Source: Tieghemiomyces parasiticus (taxonomy: Eukaryota > Kickxellomycota > Dimargaritomycetes > Dimargaritales > Dimargaritaceae). Taken from it: a DNA stretch of 64,000 nt. Under the pieces are notes generated by a model. That model did no database searches and was not told the DNA's origin. It saw only the letters and a program-made list of their open reading frames with translations. The stretch is taken from NCBI GenBank assembly GCA_027575765.1, contig JANBPT010000072.1:19189-83188 (forward strand), given 5' to 3'. Shown here piece after piece: positions 1 through 10,771 of the stretch. Every line of letters starts with the position of its first letter. The stretch's first letter is position 1. The position numbers were made by a program, and so were the translations under genes.

Positions 1-1094
1 GTGACCGTGACCGCGGTCTGGATGAGGAAGGGTATCGGGAAGATGGCGACCAGGGCTCCGACCGCCGGTCCGAATTCGAAGGCCCAGGGATAGGGGACTG
101 GCGGCGGTTCGTTTGCCGAGGTTTAGCATCATTTGTGTGCGGTGGCGGGGCGACGACAGCCGGCGGGGGAGGATCCGCGGGAAACGGCTTGGCTGCGCTG
201 TCATCTGGGCGGCGGGATATGGCGGACTCGTCGTCGACAGGTTCCTCTGTAACAGCCGAATGGTCCTTGGCGCGCTTCCTAGATTTTTCGGCCTTCTTGG
301 CCTTCTTCTCCTTCTTTTCCTTGCGGAGTTTCTTCTTGATTTTCTTAAGGTAATACTCGGCCATTGGGTCCTCGGGATCTAGACCGTGTTCGGCCAGGAG
401 GCGCTCGTTCTCGGCGTCAGTGTTCTCTGCGTCCGAGTCTGCCGCAGGTTAAAAAGGGCGGGGGTCACGATGCAATGGATAGGTTAGCGATTGTGTGGAG
501 TAGGTAGGTTAGTAGTCACAACGCGCTGGCCACTTGAAAGGCCATTTGAATGCAGTGGTTTTGTTTGCTGGGGGGTTTTTTTTTTACAAACACACACACA
601 CCTGTCCCTCGGACCGTATGGGTCGTCAAAGATAGGCAAAAGTAAGGAAGCTTACCATCGAGAAGTGGTGGAGCCGCGTTCATGGTGGGTCCCTGAGGCG
701 CGTCGTCCAAGCCGTTGTCACCTTGGCGGTCCGTCACATCCTTCGGCGGCCGGTAGTTCATTACGTGGTCTACCCGCAAGGTCCGCCCGGCGACCTTGGT
801 ACCGTTCAAATTGTCCACCGCTAGGACGGTGCTCCGCTGGTCATCATACATTAGGAACGCGTACCCGCGCGAGCGGCCCGTTTCCTTGTCGCGGACCAAG
901 TTGACGTCCAGGATTTCGCCGTACTGTGAAAAGACGCAAATGATGTCACCCTCGGTGAGTTCGGAATCGAGGCCGCCGATGAAAATGTAGGCACTGTCGC
1001 GGTAAGCGTCATGCCACGACCCGCTACCCGTACCCGATGGGTTGCGGCGCGCTTCGGCCCGGTTAATGCGCTGGATCTCCTTAACGACGTTCAT
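1..1094 (-). CDS. IST3: IST3/RBMX2-type RNA-binding splicing factor (RES complex), 3' part off the window
   Basis: Two exons are visible: 1094-656 and 438 down to the left edge, separated by a 217-base GT-AG intron that contains a CA repeat. Residues about 35-113 form one RRM, with RNP2 YIFIGG and RNP1 RGYAFLMY. Flanking signatures are typical of Snu17/RBMX2: a WHDAY start, the EGDI...VFSQYGE block, DDQRSTVLAVDNLNG and a VDHV end. Exon 2 continues in frame with DPMAEYYLKKIKKK, a long lysine-rich helix and an Arg/Ser tail, as in RBMX2. In the known family this protein is the core of the retention-and-splicing (RES) complex and binds the activated spliceosome in the nucleus. The ATG at 1094 begins a conserved N-terminus (MNVVKEIQRIN). 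The end of the gene lies outside the window. Its promoter region faces that of the rhodanese-like gene. Confidence 0.93.
591..601. repeat. (CA)n microsatellite in IST3 intron
   Basis: A short CA run lies within the IST3 intron, next to a T-rich stretch when read on the plus strand. Confidence 0.8.
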
Positions 1095-1356
1095 GGAGTT
1101 AAGGTATAGGCATGCAAAGTTGAGCGAAGTATGTGACCAAGTAGCACTGAAGGAAATGGTACAGGAAGCGCCGTAGAATATCCTGAGGCTGATGAGTGAA
1201 GCCAGTACTGGTCAGCGACCTCTCTGGACTCTACTGCCGTTGGTTTACCTTCAACTCGCATTCCAAATCCACTCCGCCTGGCCCTCACCTTCTCCTAATC
1301 GCCTCCCCTCGCTCCTCCGTCCTCCTTCTCACTCTCTGACCAAACCCGCCAAACTC
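1095..1356. promoter_or_regulatory. Shared divergent promoter region, IST3-like and rhodanese-like genes
   Basis: About 260 bases separate two divergent start codons, so both promoters must lie here or overlap 5' exons. An in-frame upstream ATG at 1192 would give the rhodanese-like protein 55 extra residues. No clear TATA box was seen. Confidence 0.5.
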
Positions 1357-2789
1357 ATGCGCCCACCCGCGGCCGGTCTTATAGTTCGATCGGTTCGAGG
1401 CTTGACCCATGAACCACGGCTCGGTATGGTCCGATCGGTATCGCTGGCCTCGGTGACCCGCTCGATTCGGGACCAGCGGCCGTCAAAGTGGCGAAGTAGC
1501 TTATGGCATACCACAGGTGCCTGCCGGTACTATTCGGTCCCGACAGGTGGCGGCGACCAGTCCCGCTCTGCCCCGCCCAACTCCCGCCGGTCACCAACTA
1601 GACCCGGACACGTATATATTGCGATTCATTCCTTCGCCCCTCGACCCGAGGTCCTGACCCTAAAAGAACTTGGATTGATCCAACAAAGACTCTTGACATG
1701 GTTCCCCGCTTGGCGCGTCCTAGGCCAGGTTACCCTGGCGCCCGAGGGGATCGATGCCCGGTTGGAGTGTCCACCCGAACACCTGACTGATGTCAAACGC
1801 ATCCTGGACAATAGCCGGGTCCTCCACCCCAAGCGGTACGAGTGGGACGTCGCGGTGCGCACGTCAACCACGGCTGGGAAACCCGGAGCTTTTCGGTCGA
1901 ATTCATTCACCGGCTTTAACGTTGAAATTCGGCCGCTGCTCCTTGGCGACGGCCTGGCCGATTCGGATAACGTGTGCGTTCACGACCATTGGGCCCACCA
2001 TTTGGGCCCGGCCCCTTTCGACCGCCGGATCCGCCTTTACCTCTTGGCCCTGGGTGCTGCGCCCGAGCTGCTGCCCCAACCGCTTTCCTCTCTAACCAAC
2101 CCAGTCCACGCCGGCGCTGCGCTACCATCCGAACCTGCCGCCACCCGCAAGAAAGTCGATAGCCTCCACCCGCGACGACCAACGTCATGGATTTTGAAAC
2201 TTCCGACTAAGGTGAACACTCCTGCGGGGGACATCCCACCTGGCCAACCCTGCCTCTTCGATCTGCGCAGCCGCCGTGAATCCGCTGCAGGTCGGTTTGC
2301 TGGCGCGCGCGAATTGCAGGCCGATTCCTATTCACAGATAATCGCGGCACTCGATCGGCAACTCGAGCGGGTTACTAATCGAGATGGCGAGATTCTCCTG
2401 TACTGCACCACAGGTCTCCGAGCCACCAAGACTGGGGCCTATTTGTTATCTCGCGGCTTCAGCAACGTCCACGTGGTAAGTTCAGGTCCAAACCGGCGGT
2501 GACGTATTGAGCCGCGTTTCCATACCTTTTCTCCGGTAGCGGTTGCCCTCCCCACTCCCTGCCTCCCCTCGGGCCGGGCGATTATTAGTTTAGTACCTTA
2601 GCTAACCCGCTACTTTGGGTCACCTGGTTCACCCTCCTCGCAATCCGAATATCGATCCCCCCCCAGCTTAAGGGTGGTGTCACCGCCTATGAGCGCTGGG
2701 CGACGAAATTCGCTCAGCCGTCGCTCTTCGTTGGCAAGAACATCACGTTTAACGGCTACCGGGGCGGGTCCATCGCTGCCGGTCTGTAA
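1357..2789 (+). CDS. TrhO/TSTD2-like rhodanese-domain protein, probably mitochondrial
   Basis: Join of 1357-2475 and 2667-2789 (413 aa); the 191-base intron restores a rhodanese ending, LKGGVTAYERW...FVGKNITF. The N-terminal block (FAPRPEVLTLKELG...VTLAPEGIDARL) matches the UPF0176/TrhO N-terminal domain. A rhodanese domain follows, with CLFDLRS and the active-site loop YCTTGLRATK (Cys about residue 350). Bacterial TrhO enzymes hydroxylate uridine-34 of tRNAs, and eukaryotic TSTD2 is a relative of unclear role. The usual loop is C-TGG-IRCEK; here the second Cys is replaced (RATK). The segment after ATG 1357 is Arg/Ser-rich with almost no acidic residues, which suggests mitochondrial import. 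An in-frame ATG at 1192 is an alternative start with a more hydrophobic leader. Function as a tRNA hydroxylase is inference. Confidence 0.82.
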
Positions 2790-4885
2790 ATTTGCGAAGC
2801 ATGTTACAGTTAATCCGTGCTATCATGCCAGTTCCAGATAGACAATGAGATCCGTCGCGGTACGTGTCAATCGACACGTGCGAACTTTTTTGTTATAGCC
2901 CAGCCTAATCCACTTTATTTTTTTTTCAAGTCTCGGTTTGACAACCACAAGTCTGCCGGCCGCCAGTCCAGACCCACCTAGGGTTATGGTAGCTGCCCTT
3001 ACGCTGATTTATGATATCGGTGGCTGAGAAAACCACTGTGATAGTTGGATGGGATCCCCCAACTCAATTATGAATGGTGTCCCCTATAACTCCCAAGGCA
3101 ACTATCGTCGATTTTTGATACGATCCGCTTATTCTGTGCATGCCACCAATCCCAAAAATGTCACAATGAAAGCTACACCGTGTTCAAAAATAGTTGACCG
3201 GTAGCTCCATGGCGTTTCTCCATGATGCGTATATAGTCCTTCGCGGTGTCCTGCTATGTTATAGGAACTCAAAACTTGGCAGTCAGCCAGGATGCTTCGG
3301 AGTAATAGCTGAACGCTCCAGCGGTGAATTCTGCTACGAATCAGAACCAGCCTGGCGATCCCATCGACTCCCGGTATAATTCCGGGGCCAACTCCTATAT
3401 CGGAGCCAATCATACTGTACCTCACTGATAACACTTTATTGACGTTTATACACCCAAGTTCAGATATGTGTACGTTATCTACGCCAGCCACCAAACCAGC
3501 ATTACACTAGGCGACTCGTGACCACGTCTAAAGCGTAGCGTTTCTACTTAAACTATTCATGGCAGCTGACTAGCAACACCTGATACTCCAATTCGGCGTC
3601 CGCTAGCCTCTCCTGCATCTGGCGGGTGTTGTTGAGGGTGGTCACGTCCTTGTAGGATTTATACTCCCATGTGAGTCCTTCCATCCCATCGAAGGCAGGG
3701 TGGCTCGAATACACCTCTTATCAAGGCCTCCTCCAAGGTGATAGAGAGGGATGATATTTATTTATTTTCTTTCGACCCTATACACGGCTTGAATCTAGAC
3801 CCGAAGGTCGCTCTTATTACGGGCCACCCGGTGCTTGGCGGCAATGATGGCTTGCAGAACGACCCTCCCTCAGCCAAGCCTACTAATACTTTTCGAGATG
3901 CGGTCAAACCGAGGTTCTGTTGTCAATGACTATAACCGACGGGAGCGATGTCTAGGCGGTTGCAATTAGTGACAAGGCTGCGGACGACAGGGGCCAAGGT
4001 GACAGCTGATTATGCATGGATGCCTTTCATCTTACGGCCCTGGGGGGAGGTAAAACTACCAAATGAAGTCTTGTACCTCGTGTTTAATTACTGTGAACGG
4101 CGGAAGCAACTGTAACTTTAAATCTAAGCATTCTGGAAACATGTAGGTGTTAACTGTGCCCGCAAGGATGGGTGTTCTGCTTGACTAAGTTATGCCAGCA
4201 CAATTGCCGTAGCTGGGACATGGTCGGCTCCCCTGCCGTAGGATCAATTTCAGCTGTCCCTGGTTTCATTTACAGCGATTATATTGTCGACACCTGCCCA
4301 ATGAACAATGCACTGCACCGAGCTGTGCATGATTTTCACTCCAGTGATTAATCTTACAACCTTCTCTCCCGAACTACCAGCCAGTCGATCACATTTCCGC
4401 GCTCGACACTGTCACCATGACGGGAAAAGGCAGCTGGCGTCGGCAAGAGAAACAAGGGGGAAAACGTTCGGGCCTCTAGGCCTTGGTGACTGTAAATTTA
4501 TAACGGGCTTAACATTCTGCATGGAGAGATGGTTCGATCGACTCTGTTGCGCACATCACCAACGCTGCTCCCTAAGGGAAAATCGATACTACTCATCTGA
4601 AGTAAAGAGGGTATTGACTGGTGACTTCATCAGTGCTAGTTGAAGGGGTCTACGGCCCAAGGCTCTTTTAAATGGCCAGGCGTCCGTCCGCTCCTCCTTT
4701 TGCAACCTATTCGAATCATCTGCCCTATTTTTCCTACCTAGTATACGCGTCGTCACTCCACGCAACGTCTCCTCACCTGAACCCCATTGCTGGGGCTAAA
4801 TGGGAACGGCGGTATTGGGCCTTACAGACAGCCCTCATCAAAATTACGCTATAATATATCCCATAGTATTCTATTTTATAGCACC
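2790..4885. other. Intergenic region with one exon-like island, otherwise no gene recognised
   Basis: About 2.1 kb between the rhodanese-like gene and the protease gene. Apart from the minus-strand island at 3552-3707, reading frames are short, AT-leaning in third positions and unlike any family I know. An AT-rich TATAATATAT element at 4850-4859 precedes the protease start codon by about 27 bases. It could be a core promoter with a very short leader, or chance. Confidence 0.6.
3552..3707 (-). pseudogene. Exon-like coding island, unassigned (gene relic or isolated exon)
   Basis: On the minus strand an open segment reads SHPAFDGMEGLTWEYKSY and continues KDVTTLNNTRQMQERLADAE, then ends at a TAG after SCHE. 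Its codons are rich in C or G at the third position (GAC GTG ACC ACC CTC AAC AAC ACC CGC CAG ATG), like real genes here and unlike the surrounding DNA. The same frame is closed just upstream by TGA TAA. AG dinucleotides there could be acceptors, and CAG-GTGTTG near the end could be a donor. I do not recognise the family and found no partner exons. It could be a fragment of a decayed gene or an exon of a gene whose other parts I missed. Confidence 0.35.
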
Positions 4886-6169
4886 ATGCTGAGTATCCGA
4901 AAGTCACGGGCGGTGCCGGGTCCATCTCACCTTATTTTATGCTTACTTTCTATACTTCTCACGACATGCTGGATTTGGCCTGCGTCTGCCACCCCCAAAT
5001 CCATCGCTTCGCCCCGTATCATCTCGGGCACGGCAGTCCAACCCGGTCAATTTCCGTCCACTGCCGCCGTCCACATTAATGGAAAGTTCGGCTGCGGTGC
5101 CTCCATCATCTCCAGCGCCTGGTTGCTAACAGCAGCCCATTGTCTGGCCACCACTGTCAATGTGAACAAGGGCACATACCAAGCGCGGTCCCCGCTTAAT
5201 ATCCAGGTCACCGTGGGTACAATTTACAACACCAGTGACCATGTATTGGATGTGCAGAATTTGTATGTGCACCCAGATTACAATGCGTCAAGTTACAAGG
5301 TAAGGAATAGAATATGTGGTTTGGAGGACTGTTATGGAGTAGGTATGAGTATCTTAATGTGACAGGGGGTTTCCACGTGACGGTGGGCGACTAGATGGCG
5401 TGCATCTCACCCTAAACCTCAAACTCAATAGTCCCTGCTGCCTTCACACCTCTCACACTCGCCTTGTCACCATCATCGCCTCCCACAGAACGATATCGGA
5501 CTCATCCAACTGACCGCACCCTTGATTTTTAGCAACACCGTCATGGCCATCAAATTGGACTCGGGCCGTGTCTCCGTCGGAGATGCCCTCACGGCGCAGG
5601 GCTGGGGAAAATTGGCCAATAACGACACCTACGGCAGTGCCGTTCTAAAGGAGGTTCAACTCTCAGCACTAAGCCATGCCACCTGCGCCGAGGGCTACAA
5701 GTATTTGGAACCCGCCAAGGGCGACCAGGTGTGCACGGGGTTGCAGGAAGGCAAGGATACCTGTCGGGGAGATTCAGGCGGGCCCTTAGTCCGGGTATTT
5801 GGGTTCGCTCACGCCGCACTCGTCGGCATCACTAGCGTAGACACGGATCGGACGGGGACCACTCCGGTGTGCGGGGCCGCCAATGTCATCAGTGTGTTTA
5901 CCAGGGCGGCCTACTTTATACCCTGGATCACCACCGTGACCTCCATCGAACCTGGAGAGCTACTCTATACCAGGAGCAGGAACAGTTCGGCTTCCTCTAG
6001 CCCATCACCTATGGCTAGAAGCTCGATGACCGAGAGTACGTACAGTACAGTCCCTACGGTTTTTGGGGAGCCGGGCGTGGGAGGTTCAGCCGCGTCCCGT
6101 GTGGAGCCACGATGGCTCAGCGAGGGGATAATGGCACTCGTGCTGGTTTATATTGCCCAACGTACGTAA
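4886..6169 (+). CDS. Secreted trypsin-like serine protease (family S1), Ser/Thr-rich tail
   Basis: Join of 4886-5299 and 5489-6169 (364 aa), with a 189-base intron. Residues about 14-36 are a hydrophobic signal peptide. A zymogen-type cleavage site follows (SPR-IISGT, R44/I45). The catalytic triad is complete: H85 in LTAAHC, D140 in NDIGLIQL at the start of exon 2, and S234 in CRGDSGGP. D228, six residues before the serine, predicts trypsin-like cleavage after Lys or Arg. After the domain comes a Ser/Thr/Pro-rich stretch (about 300-345) and a short hydrophobic end (IMALVLVYIA), suggesting surface attachment or a GPI signal, though weakly. A donor-like GTACGT abuts the stop codon, so a further 3' exon is possible. 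S1 trypsins are patchy in fungi and often linked to parasitic or proteolytic lifestyles. A substrate cannot be named. Confidence 0.9.
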
Positions 6170-8937
6170 ACTTTCGCACTCAATTACATGGACTTTATTT
6201 TAAGCTCGATAAAAAGGTATCCGTGGATGACACACACCCGGTACCACAAGTGGGTATTTGTAACGTGTTGTATTGACTTATTTAGAGTTGGGTCGGCAAG
6301 GTGATAAAATAACCGAGGCTGAACTCAGCGTTTACGAATTGGAGCAGCATGAGATGGAATAAGTAACCGTGCATGAAATTTTTCGCGTAGAATGTAATCC
6401 TAACTGAATTGAGTATAGTGGCTTTACAGGAACCTGGGTAAGTTGGTGACCCTTCACAGGCTATTACTAGAGAAACCTCTGTTCTGATGCCATGTTGCTC
6501 CGCAATAGGCCAGTCGATATTGTAGGCCCCCAACCCTCTCGACTTAACCATTCGCGTACAAGTTGGACATCTTTACTCGCTACCTGTGACAGGCCAGCTT
6601 AACAAAATAAAACAACGGCCGCCCCAACGGTGGCTGTTTTCTGGTGGACACCCCATAGGTGAGAAATTACCATGTACCTCTTCAGGTTAGCGCCTGAATG
6701 CTACGCAGGGGACCAGGCTCCACTCTCACATGTAGCCTGCTGCAACCACATCTACCATTGTGAGGTATCCACCAATAGGATAACTTGTCCTGTGAGTATA
6801 AGGCCCAGCTACGATGGAAATAAGTATGGGCAATGGCGCCACAAGACTACCAATAAAGGATTCACTAGATATTTGGCCACCGTTCGTAATGCGTATCCAG
6901 CATGATGAGGTGGTGCCCCAGAAGGAGAGGGGCGAGGCAACACGACTGCGGATGAAGTCGGAAAGGGGTCAGCCAAGCTGTCGGGGCAGGATGAGACCTG
7001 TAGACATACACCCCTGGCCAGAAGCAGCGGGGTCACAAGACTCGTAATAATTCACTGCGTAAGCCAATGTAATTCGGCCGCATCTGGATAAGTACTACGG
7101 GCCAGGGAACTCATGTGGACCACCAGAATCTTATTTCTAGCATTGCTTATCGCACTGGTGCTCGTTTTAAAGTAGATACGATACCTACCAACAAGGTAGT
7201 GGAGGCATCGACCCCGCCCTATGCGCCACTACAGCACCGGGGGGATGTATTGCATACGCTCCCTAGCCAAGGCCAATAAAATACAATCCCAGCGACTTGT
7301 CGGAGATATCGGTAGACCGGGCGACGACCGTGGCGGTAGGGAGAGGGGCAGGCGAGGGTGCTGGCCAAGTCAGCCGTATAGTGGTGGTGCGTAATGAAGA
7401 TCCCAAGCCCGCGGCGGCGATAAGAAAGCAACCGCGGGACCCGAGGAGGAAGAGGTGGCCGGCCAGCCCCTTTAATGTGACACCGTCTTCGGCACCTTGG
7501 TCCGGGATCCCGCAGGCTTCCTTCCTACCCATCGTCACCCGCCATGAATACCAGCGACCGCGCCTTAGCCCCGCCCTCCCGCCTTCCGTTCGCCACCCAC
7601 GCGGTATCTGCTCCCGTCGGACGCTCCCGCAACCTATAAATGCCACCGGTTGGGGTGGCGCGGCTGGACCATTCTCGCCATCTCTTGTCGTCGTCTGCTT
7701 TCTTCGCTTTTGCTCGACCTTATCAGCCACGCCAAACTCCACACCATCTCCATCTTCTGCTACTGCTGTATAATTCTTCCGCCACCCGCGTTTGGCTGCG
7801 TGTGCCTCTGAGCCTTCTGTATCCCGCTCTTCTCGTCTACGGTGCACGGCTGCGGCCATCTCGCCGAGTATCCCGCCATTGACGCAGCCGCCGGGCTTCC
7901 GCCAGCCATAAAAAGCAAGTATCCCCGTCGCACCCAATCGCCCCACGCGTGCCTAGTAAGTTGTTTACGGTGACGCGTGGAGTACAGCCCCTTTGGCGCT
8001 GCATGCATGTTTAGTGTCTCAGGAATTCACCCGACCGCACCATCGGTCGCCGCCTCTTAGGCTACATCGTTGACGCTCCTCCACGCCACCAGCCGGAATG
8101 GCCACCATTACCCTTCACCGGGTGTTTCAGCAGCAAGCGGAAATTTAGATTCCTATCTGGGCCGTTTGAAACTTGCCGCCCCTCAGCATGGTGTCCGAGG
8201 GGAAGATCGCTGCTAAACCAATCCTTATCACTGGATTTATCGCCACGCCCTGGACACTTCCTACAGACACCTTATCGGCCCGTACCCAACACCCTTGCGC
8301 CCCAACCTGCCGGCTGCCACCAGCGACCCCGGCGCACAGCCCGCCCGTCGAAGTGACTAGGTGTCCGGTAAGTACCGGCCAGGCCGTGCCCAAACCGCTC
8401 CCTGACACCATAGACACACTCATCCTTTATCTGCGCCTTGAGTTCCGAAGCCCTCCGACTCACTGGCAGAGCCAGGGCTGCTTTATCGGATTTCCATCTC
8501 CGGCGAGTCACGCGCCCCCCCCCTCCTTCCCCAACCATTCGGCCGCCACCCAGTCTTTTTGTCTGGGCACAGCCGGTCAACGGGCATTGTTGACGCCCTC
8601 GTCCCATATTTCATTGGCCTCTTTATTATGGTTCGTGCACCTCCTCCCTTGAACCCCTCGCCTTTTTTTTTCTCGCCTTGTGACTAACCTTGCCACTGCA
8701 TCTATTTTTTTAGGGGGGAGGCAGCCAAGACTACTCTGCGGGCGCACGGCGTGACTCCCACCCCTCGCCTTTTTTTTAGGGCGATGTTCACTGCCTTTCG
8801 GCCGATAAGAGCAGAGTTCTCCGCCCTCCGTCATGTGTCCCGCCGTTATCCGTGGCCTTCTCAGAAACCAATTGACTAACCCACCGGCGCCTGCGGCTTC
8901 CCTTCCCTCACAAACGCTGTCACACGTCCCGCCCCCC
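6170..8937. other. Intergenic region upstream of the PQ-loop gene; no coding gene recognised
   Basis: From 6170 to about 7260 the sequence is mixed and shows nothing recognisable. From about 7300 it becomes GC-rich and, on the plus strand, pyrimidine-rich. Overlapping long ORFs on both strands (for example minus 7263-7946) have no family signature and are best read as GC-driven artefacts. A TATAAATG element near 7636 followed by a CT-rich tract, and donor-like GTAAGT sites near 7951 and 8370, could mark upstream noncoding exons of the PQ-loop gene. This is not proven. Confidence 0.5.
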
Positions 8938-8946
8938 TTATATAAA
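8938..8946 (+). promoter_or_regulatory. TATA box candidate for the PQ-loop gene
   Basis: TTATATAAA lies in an otherwise C-rich tract about 310 bases before the PQ-loop start codon. A short uORF begins at the ATG at 9023 and stops about 20 codons later. Confidence 0.5.
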
Positions 8947-9256
8947 GCCACCCGCCCACCCCCTCCCATCAAGCCGGTGCCCATCGACGCCACCCTTCCC
9001 TACGCTTACCACTCCTTGCTATATGCGCCACTCTGACTTCCTACTATTTAGTGTGTGTGTGTTTGTGCATTTTTTTCCGAGTATCTCCGGAACCTTCTTT
9101 TTCCGTTAGCTATCATCACTGCTTGCGCCACCGATTAGCCCTTTTTAAACATCCGTTCTTGCCTAAGGACAGCGCCGTGCCCACTCCAATATTCCGTACC
9201 CCGTACGCTCTGTCCTTTTTCCGCATCGTCCACCCCTGCGGCGTCTCTTGCCCTCC

Positions 9257-10771
9257 ATGTCAAGCTGTCTACCAGGGGCCTGGCTCACGGCCGTACTGCA
9301 GTGGGCGCCCTTTCTACCGGATTTTTGCGCGCTGGGCTGGACCGCCACGCTCTCCCAACTAGCCAGCGGCGTCTCCATTGCCTGCTGGGTGTGCGCTCTA
9401 ACTCCACAGATACTGCTCAACTGGCGCAACGGCAATGCTGAGTCGCTTAGTCTCGGCTTTATCTGTATCTGGCTGTCCGGCGACGCCTGTAACCTCCTGG
9501 GCTGCTTCCTCACCGACCAGCTCCCCTTCCAGAAGCTTTTAGGCCTCTATTTCTGCGCTTTCGACACCGTGCTCGTCTTGCAAATATCCTACTACACCTG
9601 GTGGGCCAAGCCCACTGTGCTGCCTGCTGCCGGCAACACCACCGGCCTTACCCCGCCCTTTGGAGCTGCACCATTAGTCACCCCCGTGTCAGCTATCGCC
9701 GGTTCGGTGTCCGACCCTGCACGGGTAACCCGATCTAGTAAACCGCTGCGCCCCGCCGACGCCTCGACTCCGCTCCTGGGCCTCTACCAGACTACACCCG
9801 CCGGTGAAACTAAACTGTACCACGCCCTTGTGACGGATCGCCACGGGCGGACCGTGGCCGTGGCCCAACCGCTGACCCCCAAGTCCGACACCCTTTCCCT
9901 TCGCTCCGTCACCGGTACCCCCGCAGCCTGGTACACCCGGCCCCGGGTCCTGACTCTCGCCGGCGCCGCCTTGGTCGCCGCCGGCTTGCTGGTCTGGTGG
10001 GTCTACCCTTTCGCTGCCCCTGCCACGGAGACGCCCGACCTGGACCCCGTGGCCCGCTTGGGTCAGGTGGTGGCCTGGCTATGCTGTGCCCTCTACCTCA
10101 CGTCCCGCCTCCCGCAGATTTACAAGAACCACCAGCGCCGGTCGGTCGAGGGTCTTTCCCTGTCCATGTTTTTATTCGCCCTCAATGGCAACCTCTTTTA
10201 CTTCGCATCCATCCTTCTACTCGCCCAGGTCTCAGCCCCGGGCCTCCTCTTGGCCACCCTGCCTTACATCATCGGGTCTGTCGGTACCGTGGTTCAGGAC
10301 CTAACCATCCTGACCCAGCACGCCACCTACTCACAACGGAAGGTGGCGGCCTCGCCGGCGGACGTGATAGTCGTAGAGGAGGGATTGGGCGCTGTGCCGG
10401 CTACTATATCCTCCCTGGTCTCCCCCTCGGCCCCTACGCCACCGTCAGGGACCCGTCTGCCCCGCAACGCCTCGGCGAGCAGCCAGAAGAGCCTACTCCT
10501 TGCTACCGGCAGCTCCGAGTCCCTCGCCGCCGTCGACCACGACCGTCTCCACTCTACCGCCATCCCCATCCCGTTGAAACGTGACCCGCTGGTCGAGACG
10601 GCGCCTAGCTTCACCGACCTGTCCCCGTCGACCCTTCTAGGTTCCTGTTCGACGCCTTACGTTTCCGGTACTAGGAAGGTCTCGGCCAGTACGGCCGTCC
10701 TCGCTAATGGTGAGGGCACCGTGGGCTCGGAAATACTCCCTGGCCTGCTTGCTCCGGTCAACCGGTATTAA
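9257..10771 (+). CDS. PQ-loop repeat transporter, vacuolar/lysosomal basic amino acid exporter type (Ypq1/Stm1/PQLC2)
   Basis: A single open frame of 504 aa starting at ATG 9257; the frame extends upstream only through non-ATG codons. It has two PQ-loop motifs: CALTPQILLNWRNGNAESLS around residue 50 and SRLPQIYKNHQRRSVEGLS around residue 290. Each is followed by a conserved (F/W)...GD or GN helix (LSGDACNLLG and LNGNLFYFAS). About seven membrane helices are split by a long hydrophilic loop of roughly 120 residues. The C-terminal 120 residues are Ser/Pro/Thr-rich and cytosolic in style. Yeast Ypq1-3, S. pombe Stm1 and human PQLC2 export cationic amino acids from the vacuole or lysosome. The same role is likely, but the substrate is inferred. 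No introns, unlike most genes to the right. Confidence 0.9.
   Translation: MSSCLPGAWLTAVLQWAPFLPDFCALGWTATLSQLASGVSIACWVCALTPQILLNWRNGNAESLSLGFICIWLSGDACNLLGCFLTDQLPFQKLLGLYFCAFDTVLVLQISYYTWWAKPTVLPAAGNTTGLTPPFGAAPLVTPVSAIAGSVSDPARVTRSSKPLRPADASTPLLGLYQTTPAGETKLYHALVTDRHGRTVAVAQPLTPKSDTLSLRSVTGTPAAWYTRPRVLTLAGAALVAAGLLVWWVYPFAAPATETPDLDPVARLGQVVAWLCCALYLTSRLPQIYKNHQRRSVEGLSLSMFLFALNGNLFYFASILLLAQVSAPGLLLATLPYIIGSVGTVVQDLTILTQHATYSQRKVAASPADVIVVEEGLGAVPATISSLVSPSAPTPPSGTRLPRNASASSQKSLLLATGSSESLAAVDHDRLHSTAIPIPLKRDPLVETAPSFTDLSPSTLLGSCSTPYVSGTRKVSASTAVLANGEGTVGSEILPGLLAPVNRY

Noticed and set aside
7263..7946. Long minus-strand ORF (227 codons) overlapping a 158-codon plus-strand ORF
   Set aside because: GC-rich DNA with few stops in several frames; no domain, no family resemblance and no codon bias like the real genes.
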